Assembly: GCF_038396675.1 (NCBI RefSeq)
Contig: NC_088926.1
Location: 17,317,501-17,381,500, forward strand
DNA length: 64,000 nt
Reading direction: 5' to 3'
Source of the DNA: Hydra vulgaris
Taxonomy: Eukaryota > Cnidaria > Hydrozoa > Anthoathecata > Hydridae
Of the stretch, positions 1-14,101 are shown one piece after another. A program made the translations under genes and the position numbers. A model generated the notes under the pieces. The model was not told the DNA's origin and ran no database searches. It worked only from the letters and a program-made list of their open reading frames with translations. How positions within the stretch are numbered: the first letter of the stretch is position 1; each line of letters begins with the position of its first letter.

Positions 1-1
1 A

Positions 2-466
2 ATTTTACACAACAAAAATCAATTAAAAACCAACCAATGTAACTGCGTAGATAAAGCATTTTGTCCTTTGAACAATCAATGTTTATCTAACAATATTGTC
101 TATCAAGCAACCGTAAGTTCCAGTCATCATGATCGTAATAAAAAAGTATATTTTGGCATTAGTAATACACCATTTAAACTAAGATACGCAAACCATCTCA
201 AATCATTTGCATCCGTTAAATATAGAAATGACACAGAACTATCTAAGGAAATATGGAGCTTAAAAGACCAAAACATAAAGCCCATTATAGAATGGAAAAT
301 TGTCAAACGTTGTAAACCTTACAATCTAGCAACAAAAATATGCCACCTTTGTCTCAACGAAAAATATGTAATTTTATCGCATAATGGAAAAAACCTACTG
401 AATAAAAAAAAACGAAATCGTATCTCAGTGTCGACATTCAAAAAAATTCCTATTATCTTTATTTGA
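2..466 (+). CDS. Penelope-like retroelement, C-terminal GIY-YIG-type fragment (partial)
   Basis: The reading frame is open from base 2, so this is the 3' part of a longer ORF that begins outside the window. It starts with a cysteine cluster (C-x-C, then CPLNNQC) and continues into a domain resembling the GIY-YIG nuclease-like C-terminus of Penelope-like elements. Visible landmarks are VYFGIS near the start, the arginine in LRYANHLKSF, and the glutamate in TELSKEIW, followed by the CHLCLNEKY cysteine pair and an LLNKKKR tail. In Penelope-like elements this domain follows the reverse transcriptase; the RT itself is outside the window. The hammerhead ribozyme about 140 bp downstream supports the class, because such ribozymes are a known trait of these elements. 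The canonical GIY and YIG motifs are only partly recognisable, so nuclease activity is uncertain. Confidence 0.72.
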   Translation: MLHNKNQLKTNQCNCVDKAFCPLNNQCLSNNIVYQATVSSSHHDRNKKVYFGISNTPFKLRYANHLKSFASVKYRNDTELSKEIWSLKDQNIKPIIEWKIVKRCKPYNLATKICHLCLNEKYVILSHNGKNLLNKKKRNRISVSTFKKIPIIFI

Positions 467-608
467 CACAGGGGAGTAGTAAACTATAACGGCTTTTTGT
501 TTTTTGTTTTTTGATTTGTTTTTTACGTAGATTTGTTTATAACGTCAGATGTCATTCTACAGTAATTTTTTACGTTTTTGTAACGGTTTGTTTACGTTTT
601 TTGTTTGT

Positions 609-658
609 ATTAACGGCTGATGATTGCCTTCGGGCATGAAACTTTAAGTCCCGCTAAT
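609..658 (+). ncRNA. Hammerhead ribozyme (type I, minimal)
   Basis: All core elements are present in order. CTGATGA is at 617-623. Stem II is TGCC/GGCA (625-628 / 633-636) closed by a TTCG tetraloop. GAAA is at 638-641. Stem III is a 2-bp AC/GT stem (641-642 / 648-649) with a 5-nt loop. The cleavage-site cytosine (GTC) is at 650. Stem I is formed by 609-616 with 651-658: seven pairs and one A-C mismatch. Position 10.1/11.1 is a U-U pair instead of the usual G-C, which may lower activity. Predicted self-cleavage lies between 650 and 651. Short stem III hammerheads of this kind are known from Penelope-like retroelements, matching the ORF just upstream. Confidence 0.75.
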
Positions 659-1174
<516 letters not shown>

Positions 1175-1360
1175 CCTTGGGGTCGCGATCGCGTCACAAA
1201 ACGAGTTACCATCTTTGTAAGGGGAAAACATTGAATAAAACGCGTTATTAGTGCGTTTTGTTTTAGGTTTTAACCCGGCGTTAAAATATTGAAAGCACTG
1301 AAAAAAGATATTAGTGAAAACTTTTGAAAATCACAAAGTTTTGTACAAACGATCGATAGC

Positions 1361-3767
1361 ATGTCGTTATATGAATATTGCGATAAACTAGATTTTGAGG
1401 CTTTAGAAAGATATATTAAAAAGTTGGAAGTACTTGGTATAAAGCAGTGCCCATACAAGTTTGCTGCTGACAAATGGAAAAATGACCCAACAGAGTGGCC
1501 TCCAATACAATACCATGATCTGTATAATTATTTAATTAAAAGTCCGAAAGTTTTTTCACCGGGAGCAATGGAAAACTATAAGGCGTTGGAAGCATATAAG
1601 TACTTTGTTTCTGGTTGGGTACAGCCTTTATATCATATTGTTTTAAATTTTGGTCATGTTCTTTTAAAAGGCGAAGTAAAGCCCTCCTACAAAACCAACA
1701 ATTCTCCATATACTGCATGGGTTGCTCTTACAAAAAATGGATCAGTAGTTTCTAGCCACTGTAATTGCATGGCAGGGTTAGTAAATGTGATATACTTAAA
1801 TATTTTTATTTACAGTTTGAAAGCTATTACTATTTATCTTTATGCTCTATTAAAACAGTAGAATTTTAATAGAATTCTTTTACAACATCTAGTAGATTTC
1901 TTCAAAAGTTTGTCATAACATAGTTGAATTCTACAAGAGTTCTACTGTTCGAGAACATAGCAAAACAATAATCAGTTAAACTTTTAATGATTATTTGTAC
2001 AAGTTTTAATATTTATTTATAGTTATTAATACAATTTTTTAGACTCGGTGAAACATGCTCACATGTGGCTGCAATTCTTTTCAAAATTGAAGCAGCTGTC
2101 CGATTAGGAATAATTTCTAAAACCTGCACAGATGTACCATGTCAATGGAACCAAATATTTACACGTGATGTAAAACCTGCTCCAATCACAGGAATAAATT
2201 TCTATAGCGATAAGGCTAAGTGCAAGCTACAACTTAGGATGCGAGAACCTGTTGTTGCGGTAAATGTTTTTGCACAACTTTTTTATTCATATTATTACAA
2301 ATATATTATTTTTATTTATATTATTACAAATATAAATATTCAAGTTTTTAGAAAAAAGCTTGGTTTTTCTATTTTTAAGATATATAATTAAGATTTTTAT
2401 TGTTTATTTATATTGTAGAGATTTATATTTTTTTAAATAGGCATTAGCAGAAGATCAAAATCATTTTTTGAAGTCTCTTAAACAAAGTAACCCAAAAATT
2501 GCTGTATTGTCATTGTTTAAAGGTTTTCAAACCCCATTTTTAAATTCAAATGTTAATCAATTGACTTTAAAACTTCCACAAACTTTAAGAAGCTTTTATC
2601 AACATTCATACCTTAATCTAAGTGAGCAAGACTTTGTTATAGAAGCTAGCAATCTTGCTAAGTCACTGAGTATAACAGCTAAAGAAGTAAATTACCTCGA
2701 AGAAGCAACCAGAGCTCAGTCAGCCTGTGTATTGTGGCATGAGCATAGAAGTGGAAGAATAACTGGCTCCTGTATTTATGATGTTATGCGAGCATCTCTT
2801 AAAGCTCCATCAAAATCTTTAGTTTTAAAGATAACAAAACCTAACTTTTCTTCAATAAATACTCCTTCCTTATTATGGGGAAAAGAAAAGGAAGAAATTG
2901 CTCTAGCGGAATATATAAACATTTGCTCAGTAGATGGTTATGTAACTGAATCAATTTGTTTATCTCCTACAATGGTTCATAAAGATTTTGAAGTCATTCA
3001 TATCGGTTTTTATGTTTGTCAACAAAAACCATGGTTGGGAGTCTCACCAGATGGCTTTGCTTTTTGTTCGTGTTGTGGTTATGCTGCCATAGAAGTTAAA
3101 TGCCCTTACAGTTTGAAAGAAAAAGGGTTATCAGGTGCTATAAACAGTAACAGGTTTTACATAAAAACACAAAATTCAAAATATTATTTGGATTCATCCC
3201 ATTATTATTATGCACAAATTCAATGTGAAATTTTTATTTTGGAGGTAAACTATTGTGATTTGATTGTTTGGACACCAACAGAATTTGTTGTGTGCAGAAT
3301 TGAAAAGAATCTAGATTTTATTGAAAACATAATAGTAAAAAGTCACAGTTTCTGGAGAGAAGTCATCCTCCCTGAATTAATGACACGCAGGATAGAAAAT
3401 GCTGAACCTATTTTGAATCGAGAAAAGTCTAAACTTAGTTATTGCATATGTAACAATGAACAAGTGAACACTTCAACTGAAAATGATGGAGATATGGTGG
3501 GTTGTGATAAGTGTGATCAGTGGTTTCATTTAAAATGTTTAAAACTTAAAAGACTTCCAACTTCAAAAGTTTGGTATTGCCAAAAATGCAAAAATGGCAT
3601 TAAAAGTAAATATTTATATTTTATAGTTGCTTGTATTTTTTTATATTGAAAACAAGTTATATAACTAAAGAAATTTTTTATAATCTTAATAGTTTATTTC
3701 AGGAAGTAACAAATTTGTGTGCGATGTGATGGTGCATTCTAAGAAAAGAAATCAAGATTTATGCTAA
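1361..3767 (+). CDS. ISL2EU accessory nuclease: SWIM zinc finger, YqaJ exonuclease, PHD finger (4 exons)
   Basis: Spliced model: 1361-1776, 2043-2259, 2441-3605, 3703-3767; 1863 nt, 620 residues. All three introns have GT...AG ends and phase is kept, with the stop at 3765-3767. The N-terminal part ends in a SWIM zinc finger (HCNCMAG joined across intron 1 to LGETCSHVAA). Exon 3 holds a YqaJ-like nuclease domain: a glutamate in LLWGKEKEEIALAEY, SPDG, the E-x-K motif in AIEVKCP, and a glutamine in YYAQIQCE. A C4HC3 PHD finger follows (YCIC, GCDKCDQWFHLKC, WYCQKC). YqaJ proteins are lambda-exonuclease-like; in ISL2EU elements this protein accompanies the transposase, with role not settled. A PHD finger could bind histone tails. 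The gene sits inside the TIRs, convergent with the transposase. Confidence 0.86.
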
Positions 3768-3777
3768 GGTGCTGCGC

Positions 3778-5545
3778 TACTTATAAAAAACGGTTATTTT
3801 CATAGCCACATGTTATTAAAAACATTATAGCATAAAATTTAATTGGTAAAGCTTGGTATGGTAAACTTTATAAGTTAAATTTCACATATAATTTTTTAAG
3901 ATTAAAAATAAAGCAAATTAATAAAAAAATATATATATATATTAAATGGGCTGTTACTTTCAGTTATAGTTTATTTATAACACCTAAACAAATTTAAGAA
4001 AAATAATTCTATTATTTTTACTATGGTGCAGGATGGCCCAGAACATGCGTAAGTAGGCAAAAATTTTTTGCCTAGTTACACATGTTCTGGGCCACCCTGA
4101 GATTTTTGAGACTAAATATTTAAGATATGACACTTACAAGCATTATGCAAACTCCAAACTTAAGTATGCTCCTGCTTATATAAAAATGTTTGCAAAAAGT
4201 TGCAGTGGTTGGAGACTAGAAACAAGAATATCCCAAATGTGGGGAAAATGACTTAAACTTTATTTTCCACTGCAAAATTCTAAATTTAAATTCATGGATT
4301 GGTTTAAATTTAGAATTTTTTTTTTTTTACTTTTAATAAAAGATTTGACCAATTTACAACCCCTTCATTTTGGGGAGAGTGGAAACTTTACAGGTTTTGT
4401 CTGTGTCAAACACTTAAGGACTTTACTTTTATTACTTTAAGTTTAAAACCTATTTATGAATTTAGGTATAGTATAGATAACTTTTAGGTTAGTAAGATAA
4501 CTTTTGTTCCCAGACTCCAAATTTTATTAACCTGGAGTTCTTGTGTCTCCATGAAGCTTAAAAATTAACTAACAGATTTAAAAAAGTGATTACTTGGTAA
4601 GGGCTATAGACATGGGCTCCTTAGTTTTAAAAGCCTCTACTTTAATAAACAAATAAATCTCCAATTTTGGTAAAAGATCTTGTTTTCAATTAATTAATTA
4701 CCCCTTCAATCTAAAAATTTTTTATAAATATCCAACCCCTCCTAACTATTGACTCCATCTCCCAAAACAAAAAATATATATGAAAAAAACAACAAAAAAA
4801 CAAAAATTAAAATAGAGTAGAGACTCTCGAGTCCTTAATACAACGGGGGGAGGGGGGGGAGGTTGAAGGGGAGTGGAATTTTAAGTCTATATGTAATAAA
4901 CGGGGGGTGGAGGGAATTACAATATAAGTATTTTTATAAAAAAATCAATTTAGAAATCCAAACTAATATTTTTTACAAAACACGCATTAAACTATTTAAA
5001 TCTAGCGTGGCTCGCGGTCAAATGTAAATGTCAAATTAAAAAACCCCTACCCATTTATTAATTTTAAAGGAATGTAAATTTGTTTCAGGATTTTCTATAC
5101 TTTAAAAATCACCTGTTTATTAAATTTTAAAAATTTCTGGAAAACTTCTTGTTATTAAGATCTTCCCTGTTTATTAGCATAAAAAATGTAAACCTATTGA
5201 CTATTCCTCTCCCCCCCCCCCCATCCCTCTAAATTTATGCGAATTAAAACATATCTCTGCCCATCAAAACAATTACAACTTTTTAAAGCTATTTAACCAC
5301 CTTTTAACTAGGTAGGTGACATAGGCAAAGGAGTCAAAATCAGAGGTTTCCCATAATTCTTGATTTTAAAAATTATATAAATAACCCTTCCAAAAGAAAA
5401 AATGTAACATTTTAAGATTTTGAAAAACTCTATAAAATATATATTTCAAATGCATAATTAAAGTTCATGCTATAATATTTTTAATAATATGTGGCTATGA
5501 AAATAGCCGTTTTTAAAAGTTGCAATTAATTTGCTCAGCACCATT
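3778..5545. repeat. Inverted-repeat structure inside the ISL2EU element
   Basis: About 60 bp at 3778-3835 (containing ACGGTTATTTTCATAGCCAC) is repeated in inverse orientation at about 5460-5545 (CATAGCCAC, ACGGCTATTTTC on the other strand). A shared GGTGCTG lies at both outer edges. The roughly 1.65 kb between holds no ORF. It has a strong hairpin at 4030-4098, a palindromic AATTTAAA block near 4285-4320, a G-rich run near 4847-4910 and a C-run near 5212. This could be a non-autonomous element nested in the ISL2EU copy, or an internal foldback of the element. I could not fix target duplications. Confidence 0.5.
4030..4098. repeat. 69-bp near-perfect hairpin
   Basis: Arms of about 34 bases, starting AGGATGGCCCAGAACATG, pair with AGGGTGGCCCAGAACATG on the opposite strand. 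There are about three mismatches and almost no loop. It stands out as GC-richer than its surroundings and is not part of any ORF. Confidence 0.8.
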
Positions 5546-5793
5546 CTTGGTTTATGATCCATGATATCCATCGGTAACTAAATAATTAAAAATAAAGATA
5601 ATTATAGGTTTTATTATTATGACAGATTAATATAATAAAATAAAACTTTTAAAAACAAGTCTTGATGAATTTTCAATAATTTTTTTTTAATTGATTAACT
5701 TTAAGGATTTCAAAAACAAGATTTACATAAACTAAAATAATACTTAAAAACGACTTTTATATATATTTAAAATAATAGTTACAAATGCATACA

Positions 5794-7424
<1,631 letters not shown>

Positions 7425-7568
7425 TTTTAAAAACTTGACTTGGTGTTTTTTCTATTTTAGAGCCGGGTTAAGTTATAAAACAAAACGCGCTAATAACGCG
7501 TTTTGCTCAATATTTTCCCCCTACAAAGATGGTAACACGTTTTGTGACGCGATCGCGACCCCAAGGAT

Positions 7569-8153
7569 GGCAAATTGATTACTTATTTTACCTAAATCAA
7601 AGGGTCATCTATGCATAATGATGTCAGATGATGACCCGTTTATTGAACACCTTCACCCTTTATCAAACTCAGTCAATTTTTTGCTATCTCCCATTGAAAA
7701 TGATGTCAGTTTTTGTTATCATATTATGATGGTATATCTGAATTGTTAATATAATATAAAAAATGCATATACCATCAATTTTTTTCTGGTTCAATTATTC
7801 ATTTATTCTCAACAGTACTAAAAGTAAAAAAAAAAACATAAATTGTTCTTTCAAATAAGCAAGCTAATTTCTGAATTTAAATTGTTTTTCCTATGATCCT
7901 CTACAGTTTTAAGTAACAAAAGCAAGAAGTTTTTAGACCACATTGTTGGTGTAAATACCTCTAAAACCTGCTTATAGCTAGCATAAATTGTTTTACTTTT
8001 TTTTAAAATAAAATATGTTACTTTTTTTTTTAATTTAATTTTTTAATTGACATTATTTTGATCTCAACATCCCCTCCCCATTGTCAATTATTGTTAAACT
8101 CACACTGCCCCTCTATCTACTGGCATCATTTATGGATGATTCCATAGCCTAAA

Positions 8154-8233
<80 letters not shown>

Positions 8234-8264
8234 TTATTTTATAAATATTTATTTATTTATTTTA

Positions 8265-8337
<73 letters not shown>
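7569..8337. other. Non-coding spacer with two (TA)n blocks
   Basis: AT-rich sequence between the ISL2EU element and a foldback. (TA)n blocks lie at about 8158-8222 and 8269-8336, separated by an ATTT-rich stretch. No supported gene. Confidence 0.75.
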
Positions 8338-8340
<3 letters not shown>

Positions 8341-8525
8341 GATATTAATTACATAAAAGGAGCATGTTGAAAAAATTAAGATACGCCTCCGAGTTTTAAA
8401 ATACGCCTCCGAGTTATAAAATACGCCACCGAGTTATAAAATAGGTTTTTGTAAATATTAATAACTCGGAGGCGTATCTTAATTTTTTCGACATGCTCCT
8501 TTTATGTAATTAATATCTAATCCAA
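8338..8525. repeat. Foldback element with internal tandem repeats
   Basis: Outer arms of roughly 55-60 bp (TTGGATATTAATTACATAAA...) are near-perfect inverted copies, with a 3-bp insertion in one arm. The left half also carries three direct copies of an approximately 20-bp unit containing ATACGCCTCCGAGTT (third copy GCCACC); a further copy lies inverted in the right arm. It abuts a (TA)n array on its left. It resembles a small MITE; no ORF. Confidence 0.8.
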
Positions 8526-8571
8526 CATATATTATTTAAAAGAATAAAAAATTTTATAGGATAAATTTTAA

Positions 8572-8633
8572 GGTCCCCGCCAGGCGTTTAAAACACCCAA
8601 CATTTTTGCCCAAAATCGAACTGGCGGGGGACC
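8572..8633. repeat. GC-rich inverted repeat
   Basis: GGTCCCCGCCAG (8572-8583) pairs with CTGGCGGGGGACC (8621-8633) across a 37-base spacer, with a single bulged base. It is strikingly GC-rich against its AT-rich surroundings. Its function is not recognised; it could be the remains of a short TIR element. Confidence 0.7.
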
Positions 8634-8746
8634 CTAAAAATTGTACAAACATACTTTTTTTTGTTCAAACTTATTTTCATATAAATGGTCAATTTATAAA
8701 TCGATTCGCGAGTTTAATTTCAAAAATTGATAAAATATGAAACACC

Positions 8747-9965
<1,219 letters not shown>

Positions 9966-10232
9966 TGTGTGACCACGGCCTTCTATAATAACAGGCCTTG
10001 ACATCGCGCAACAAAGTTGTTAAACTGAAGGCCAATTCTAAAACTGTGTTTACATTTTCATCTTTTAACATTAGACGAAAGTTTGTGTTCATGCTTTTTT
10101 AATAAATCTTTAAAATTTGATTGGTTTATAAATTAGATAGCGCAAAAAGACGATAATGTTGTAAGGTTCAAGGCGTTACAATGTAAGATAATAATATTGT
10201 CAAACTAACGGTAAGTTTTTTTAATAATTAAA

Positions 10233-12768
10233 ATGCCTTTAAAATGCTGTATATTTTTTTGCAAGTCGAACTATCTCAACCACAACAAAAACATCAATTT
10301 ATATAACTACAATATCAATACTCAACTACAACAAAAATATCAATTTATAAATTCCCGAAGAATCTAGAGGAGAGAAAAAGATGTAGTGAAGCTATCCCAA
10401 GAACTGGTTTTATTGTTACAGACTATACAGCAGTATGTCAACTTCATTGGCCAAATGAAGCACCTTTTGAAAGCAAATATGGGAAGCAAAGACCTTTAAA
10501 CCCACCATCTGTTTTTAAAAATATTCCGCCTAGTTGTTTAGCCGCACCAGCAAGTTAAGTTAGAAAAACTGTAACTTCAAGCGGTTTTCGAAGCATTTTA
10601 CCAGATGAGTTAAATGATTTTCTAAAAGAGGATGAACTTATATTTGACGATATTCAATCTTTGTTAATTGATAATAACGATGTTATTGTTTTCCAGCTTA
10701 ATAAAAAAAGTTTACACATACAATCAAAAATGTACAAATTTGGGGTTCCATTATTTATTTTAGTAATTTTCAATGATTATTCATTTGTAGCTAACCATAA
10801 TGGCACAACTTGTAATATTTCATCTTCAGCTGTAAACAAATTAAAGTTAATAAAAACAAAATCAGCTTTATTTGAAGCAGTTAGATTTTTAAAAAATAAA
10901 GAAAGTTCGCTTCAGTCAAATATTCTATTCGAACACCTTAATGCTATGAGAAAAGTTAATGTTTGTGAAGTTTTATATACTTCAGATATTATATGTAGAG
11001 CATATGAGTATTTTGCTATGCGACGAAGTTTATATGATTGTTTGTGTATTGACTACAAGTTGTCAAGTATAAGGACTTTAACACGATTGACTTCAAAAAT
11101 AAGCTCAATGGAGGACCTAAGTTTCATAAATAGTATTTTTATGAATTTAAATCCATTGAAAAGAATTTCTATACTACTAATTGATGAGGTCTATGTCAAA
11201 GCTTCATTACTTTACTAAAGAGGTGCTTTGTTTGGTCAAGCAGTAAACTACCCTGAAAAGTTAGCTAAAACAATTTTATCATTTATGATTAAATGTCTTT
11301 TTGGAGGTCCAGAATTTATATGTAGAGCTCAACCTGTTGCAAATTGTTCCCCTGAATTTCAGTTTGCTCAATGTCAACAAATTGTTCATACGATAAATAA
11401 TATTGAAAGTAGTAAGACATTGGTAATAATTACTGATGGTAACCGTGTAAATCAAAGATTTTTTGGAATGTTTAAAACAGTTGATAGTAAACCATGGTTA
11501 ACAACATCAGATATATATTTATTTTATGAATATGTGCATCTCTTAAAATCTATACGAAACAATTGGTTGACAGAAAAGACTGACGAACTTCAATTTTTAA
11601 ACTATAAAGAACTGGCTTTGGCTAAGTGGAGTGATGTAGAAACTTTTCTAAATCACTCCACTTAGCCCAAGCCAGTTCTTTTAATCTTTTTCAAAATTTA
11701 AAAACTGAGTGCAATAGTCTTTTTAAACTCTCTAAATTTACAGCTAAATCAGTTTATCCAAAACCAATAGAGAGACAATCTGTAAAGTTTTGTTTGTCTG
11801 TTTTTTGTGAAGAAACAGTTGCTGCATTAAGAATGCATCTAGAGATTGAAAATAAAGCATTTGAAGGTACTGCTGTATTTATTGAAAAAATAATTTTTTT
11901 TTCAAATTTGGTTAATGTCAAAGCACCTGGTGCTGGCATTCGGTTTAGAAATGAATTATGCGGAGAAATCCACTCAGTTGGTGATCAACAGTTACAACTG
12001 CTACGAGATATTGCTGAACTGTCAAATTTTATGAAACCTACAGGTAAGCGTGTAAAACAGCTTACGCTAGATACTAGCAATGCAATAGCGCATTCATGTT
12101 ATGGCTTTATTGATCTCATAGAAAGTTTGTTGAGTAATGGAGCAAAGTATGTCTTATTAGGTTGTTTTTCAACAGATCCACTTGAAAAAGCTTTTTCTAA
12201 GCTTCGACAGGGATCTGGAGGTACTTACTTTATAAGCGCTAAATCTGTTATTGAAAAAATTAATATTCAACATACTAAATTGATATTACAACTTGACATT
12301 CCTGCTGATGGTATCGATGGTCATACTTGTGACATATGTTTTAGAGATATTTCTACTGATGAAAAAGAACTTCTGGATAATATACATGATCTTGAAAGCT
12401 CTGTTAATAAATCTACATTAGTGGCTATAGTTTACATAGCTGGCTATGTGCAAAAAAGCGAAATAAAAATTTATGATGATTCTACCAATTATTATTATAA
12501 ATATGGAAGTTATCTGTATAGCCTAAACGGAGGCAGACTTGAAACTCCTTCTAATACTCTTGTTTAATGGTCAATATTTTGCTTTTTTTTTCAAGTTGCT
12601 ACTGACCCTTTATGCAGAACATTTTGTGTTACTCAGTTTCAGTTCATTGCTGCTAATTATAAATTTAAAATCACAAAAAAACAATGCAGAGTATATTCTA
12701 ATATTCTGCTAAAGAATTACTCACTAATTACCACTCCCAAAATACTAAAGCTATCATATTTTATGTGA
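10233..12768 (+). pseudogene. P-element transposase pseudogene (THAP + DDE)
   Basis: The N-terminus begins MPLKCCIFFCKSN, a THAP start. It is broken by an approximately 45-bp near-duplication (10276 and 10321 copies) and frameshifts; the THAP tail reappears as VCQLHWPNE and PPSVFKNIPPSC. The body follows in segments at 10661-11218, 11228-11665 and 11794-12567. The catalytic-region landmarks are LLIDEVYVKASLLY, LVIITDGNRVNQRFF and DPLEKAFSKLRQGSGGTYF, all typical of P transposases. Known breaks are a TAA at 11216-11218 and a TAA at 12565-12567, both where the family has glutamine (CAA to TAA), and a frame change at the inverted duplication 11606-11681. Reading continues recognisably to TGA at 12766-12768. 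The copy cannot make a full transposase. Confidence 0.86.
11606..11681. repeat. 30-bp inverted duplication inside the P transposase
   Basis: Bases 11606-11635 and 11652-11681 are inverted copies with one mismatch in 30 and a 16-base loop. The left arm encodes KELALAKWSD. The right arm lies where the transposase frame changes, and downstream sequence is recognisable again only in another frame. This looks like a hairpin templated from the transposase sequence itself. Confidence 0.85.
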
Positions 12769-13296
12769 AAATTAGTTTCGTAATTTATTATGCTATTTAC
12801 TTTTTATGTTTTTTATTTTCTCATTAGCCTATATGTCTTTCAATATGTTTGAATTTGTAAATATTTACCCTGTTGAGATATATTGATAAAACTTTTTTTT
12901 TGCTTGAATCAACTTTTGTTGGTGTTTTTTATTGTTGTTAATTTTTATTGTTACCATTTTTAGCAAAAAAATTAAAAATACAGTTATCTTTCTAATATAT
13001 AGATATATATTTTGTTATAGTTCTGCTTGTTATTGATACTATTTAATATTACATAAATATTCTTAATGAAATTTGAAATACGAAAAATATGATTATCTTT
13101 TAACAATTTTTTGGTTTTCTTTTTATATTTCCGTCTTTACTAGAGATTATTATTAGAAAACATAGACTGCCATTACACCCAACCTAATATAAAAATATAT
13201 CATATAAGTAAAAGTGAAAGTTTAATCGGCCTTCAGTTTTTACAGCATTTTGCGCGATGTCAAGGCCTGATTAATATAGAAGGCCGTGTGTGTGAC

Positions 13297-13755
<459 letters not shown>

Positions 13756-14101
13756 GGTGGTCCTTAAAGCAATAAAAAAATTTTTTTTTTGAAATGTTAA
13801 GCTCCCACCCTTTTAAAATGTTCCTTTGGGTAACAAGAGAGCCTGCAAAAAATATTTATGCAATCAGACAGTGTTGTGAGGTCGCCCAGCTTGTCTTTTT
13901 ATAGGGTATAGCAAACATGAACACCGATTACGATTATTCCGAAAAGAGTAATTGACTGAAGTGACAGTTCAACAGTATTCTTATTAGTGTTTGTAACTCA
14001 TAGTTAATGTAATGGCAGTGTAGAGATATAGTATTAATAGTGTAGTGTGTTGTAGTTGTTCAATGTTCAAAATCACCACAATAATGACTAAAGTAGCAGG
14101 C

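Larger units (their letters stand above)
9974..13288 (+). mobile_element. P element (3.3 kb) with 8-bp target duplication
   Basis: The ends are CACGGCCTTCTATAATAACA... and its inverted counterpart ...GGCCGTG, with TIR similarity extending to a shared CTGAAGGCC. The element is flanked on both sides by TGTGTGAC (9966-9973 and 13289-13296), a perfect 8-bp duplication that is diagnostic for P-superfamily insertion. It contains one transposase gene in + orientation, now a pseudogene. The 3' non-coding part (12972-13195) has been copied into the next transposon (15875-16098). Confidence 0.93.
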
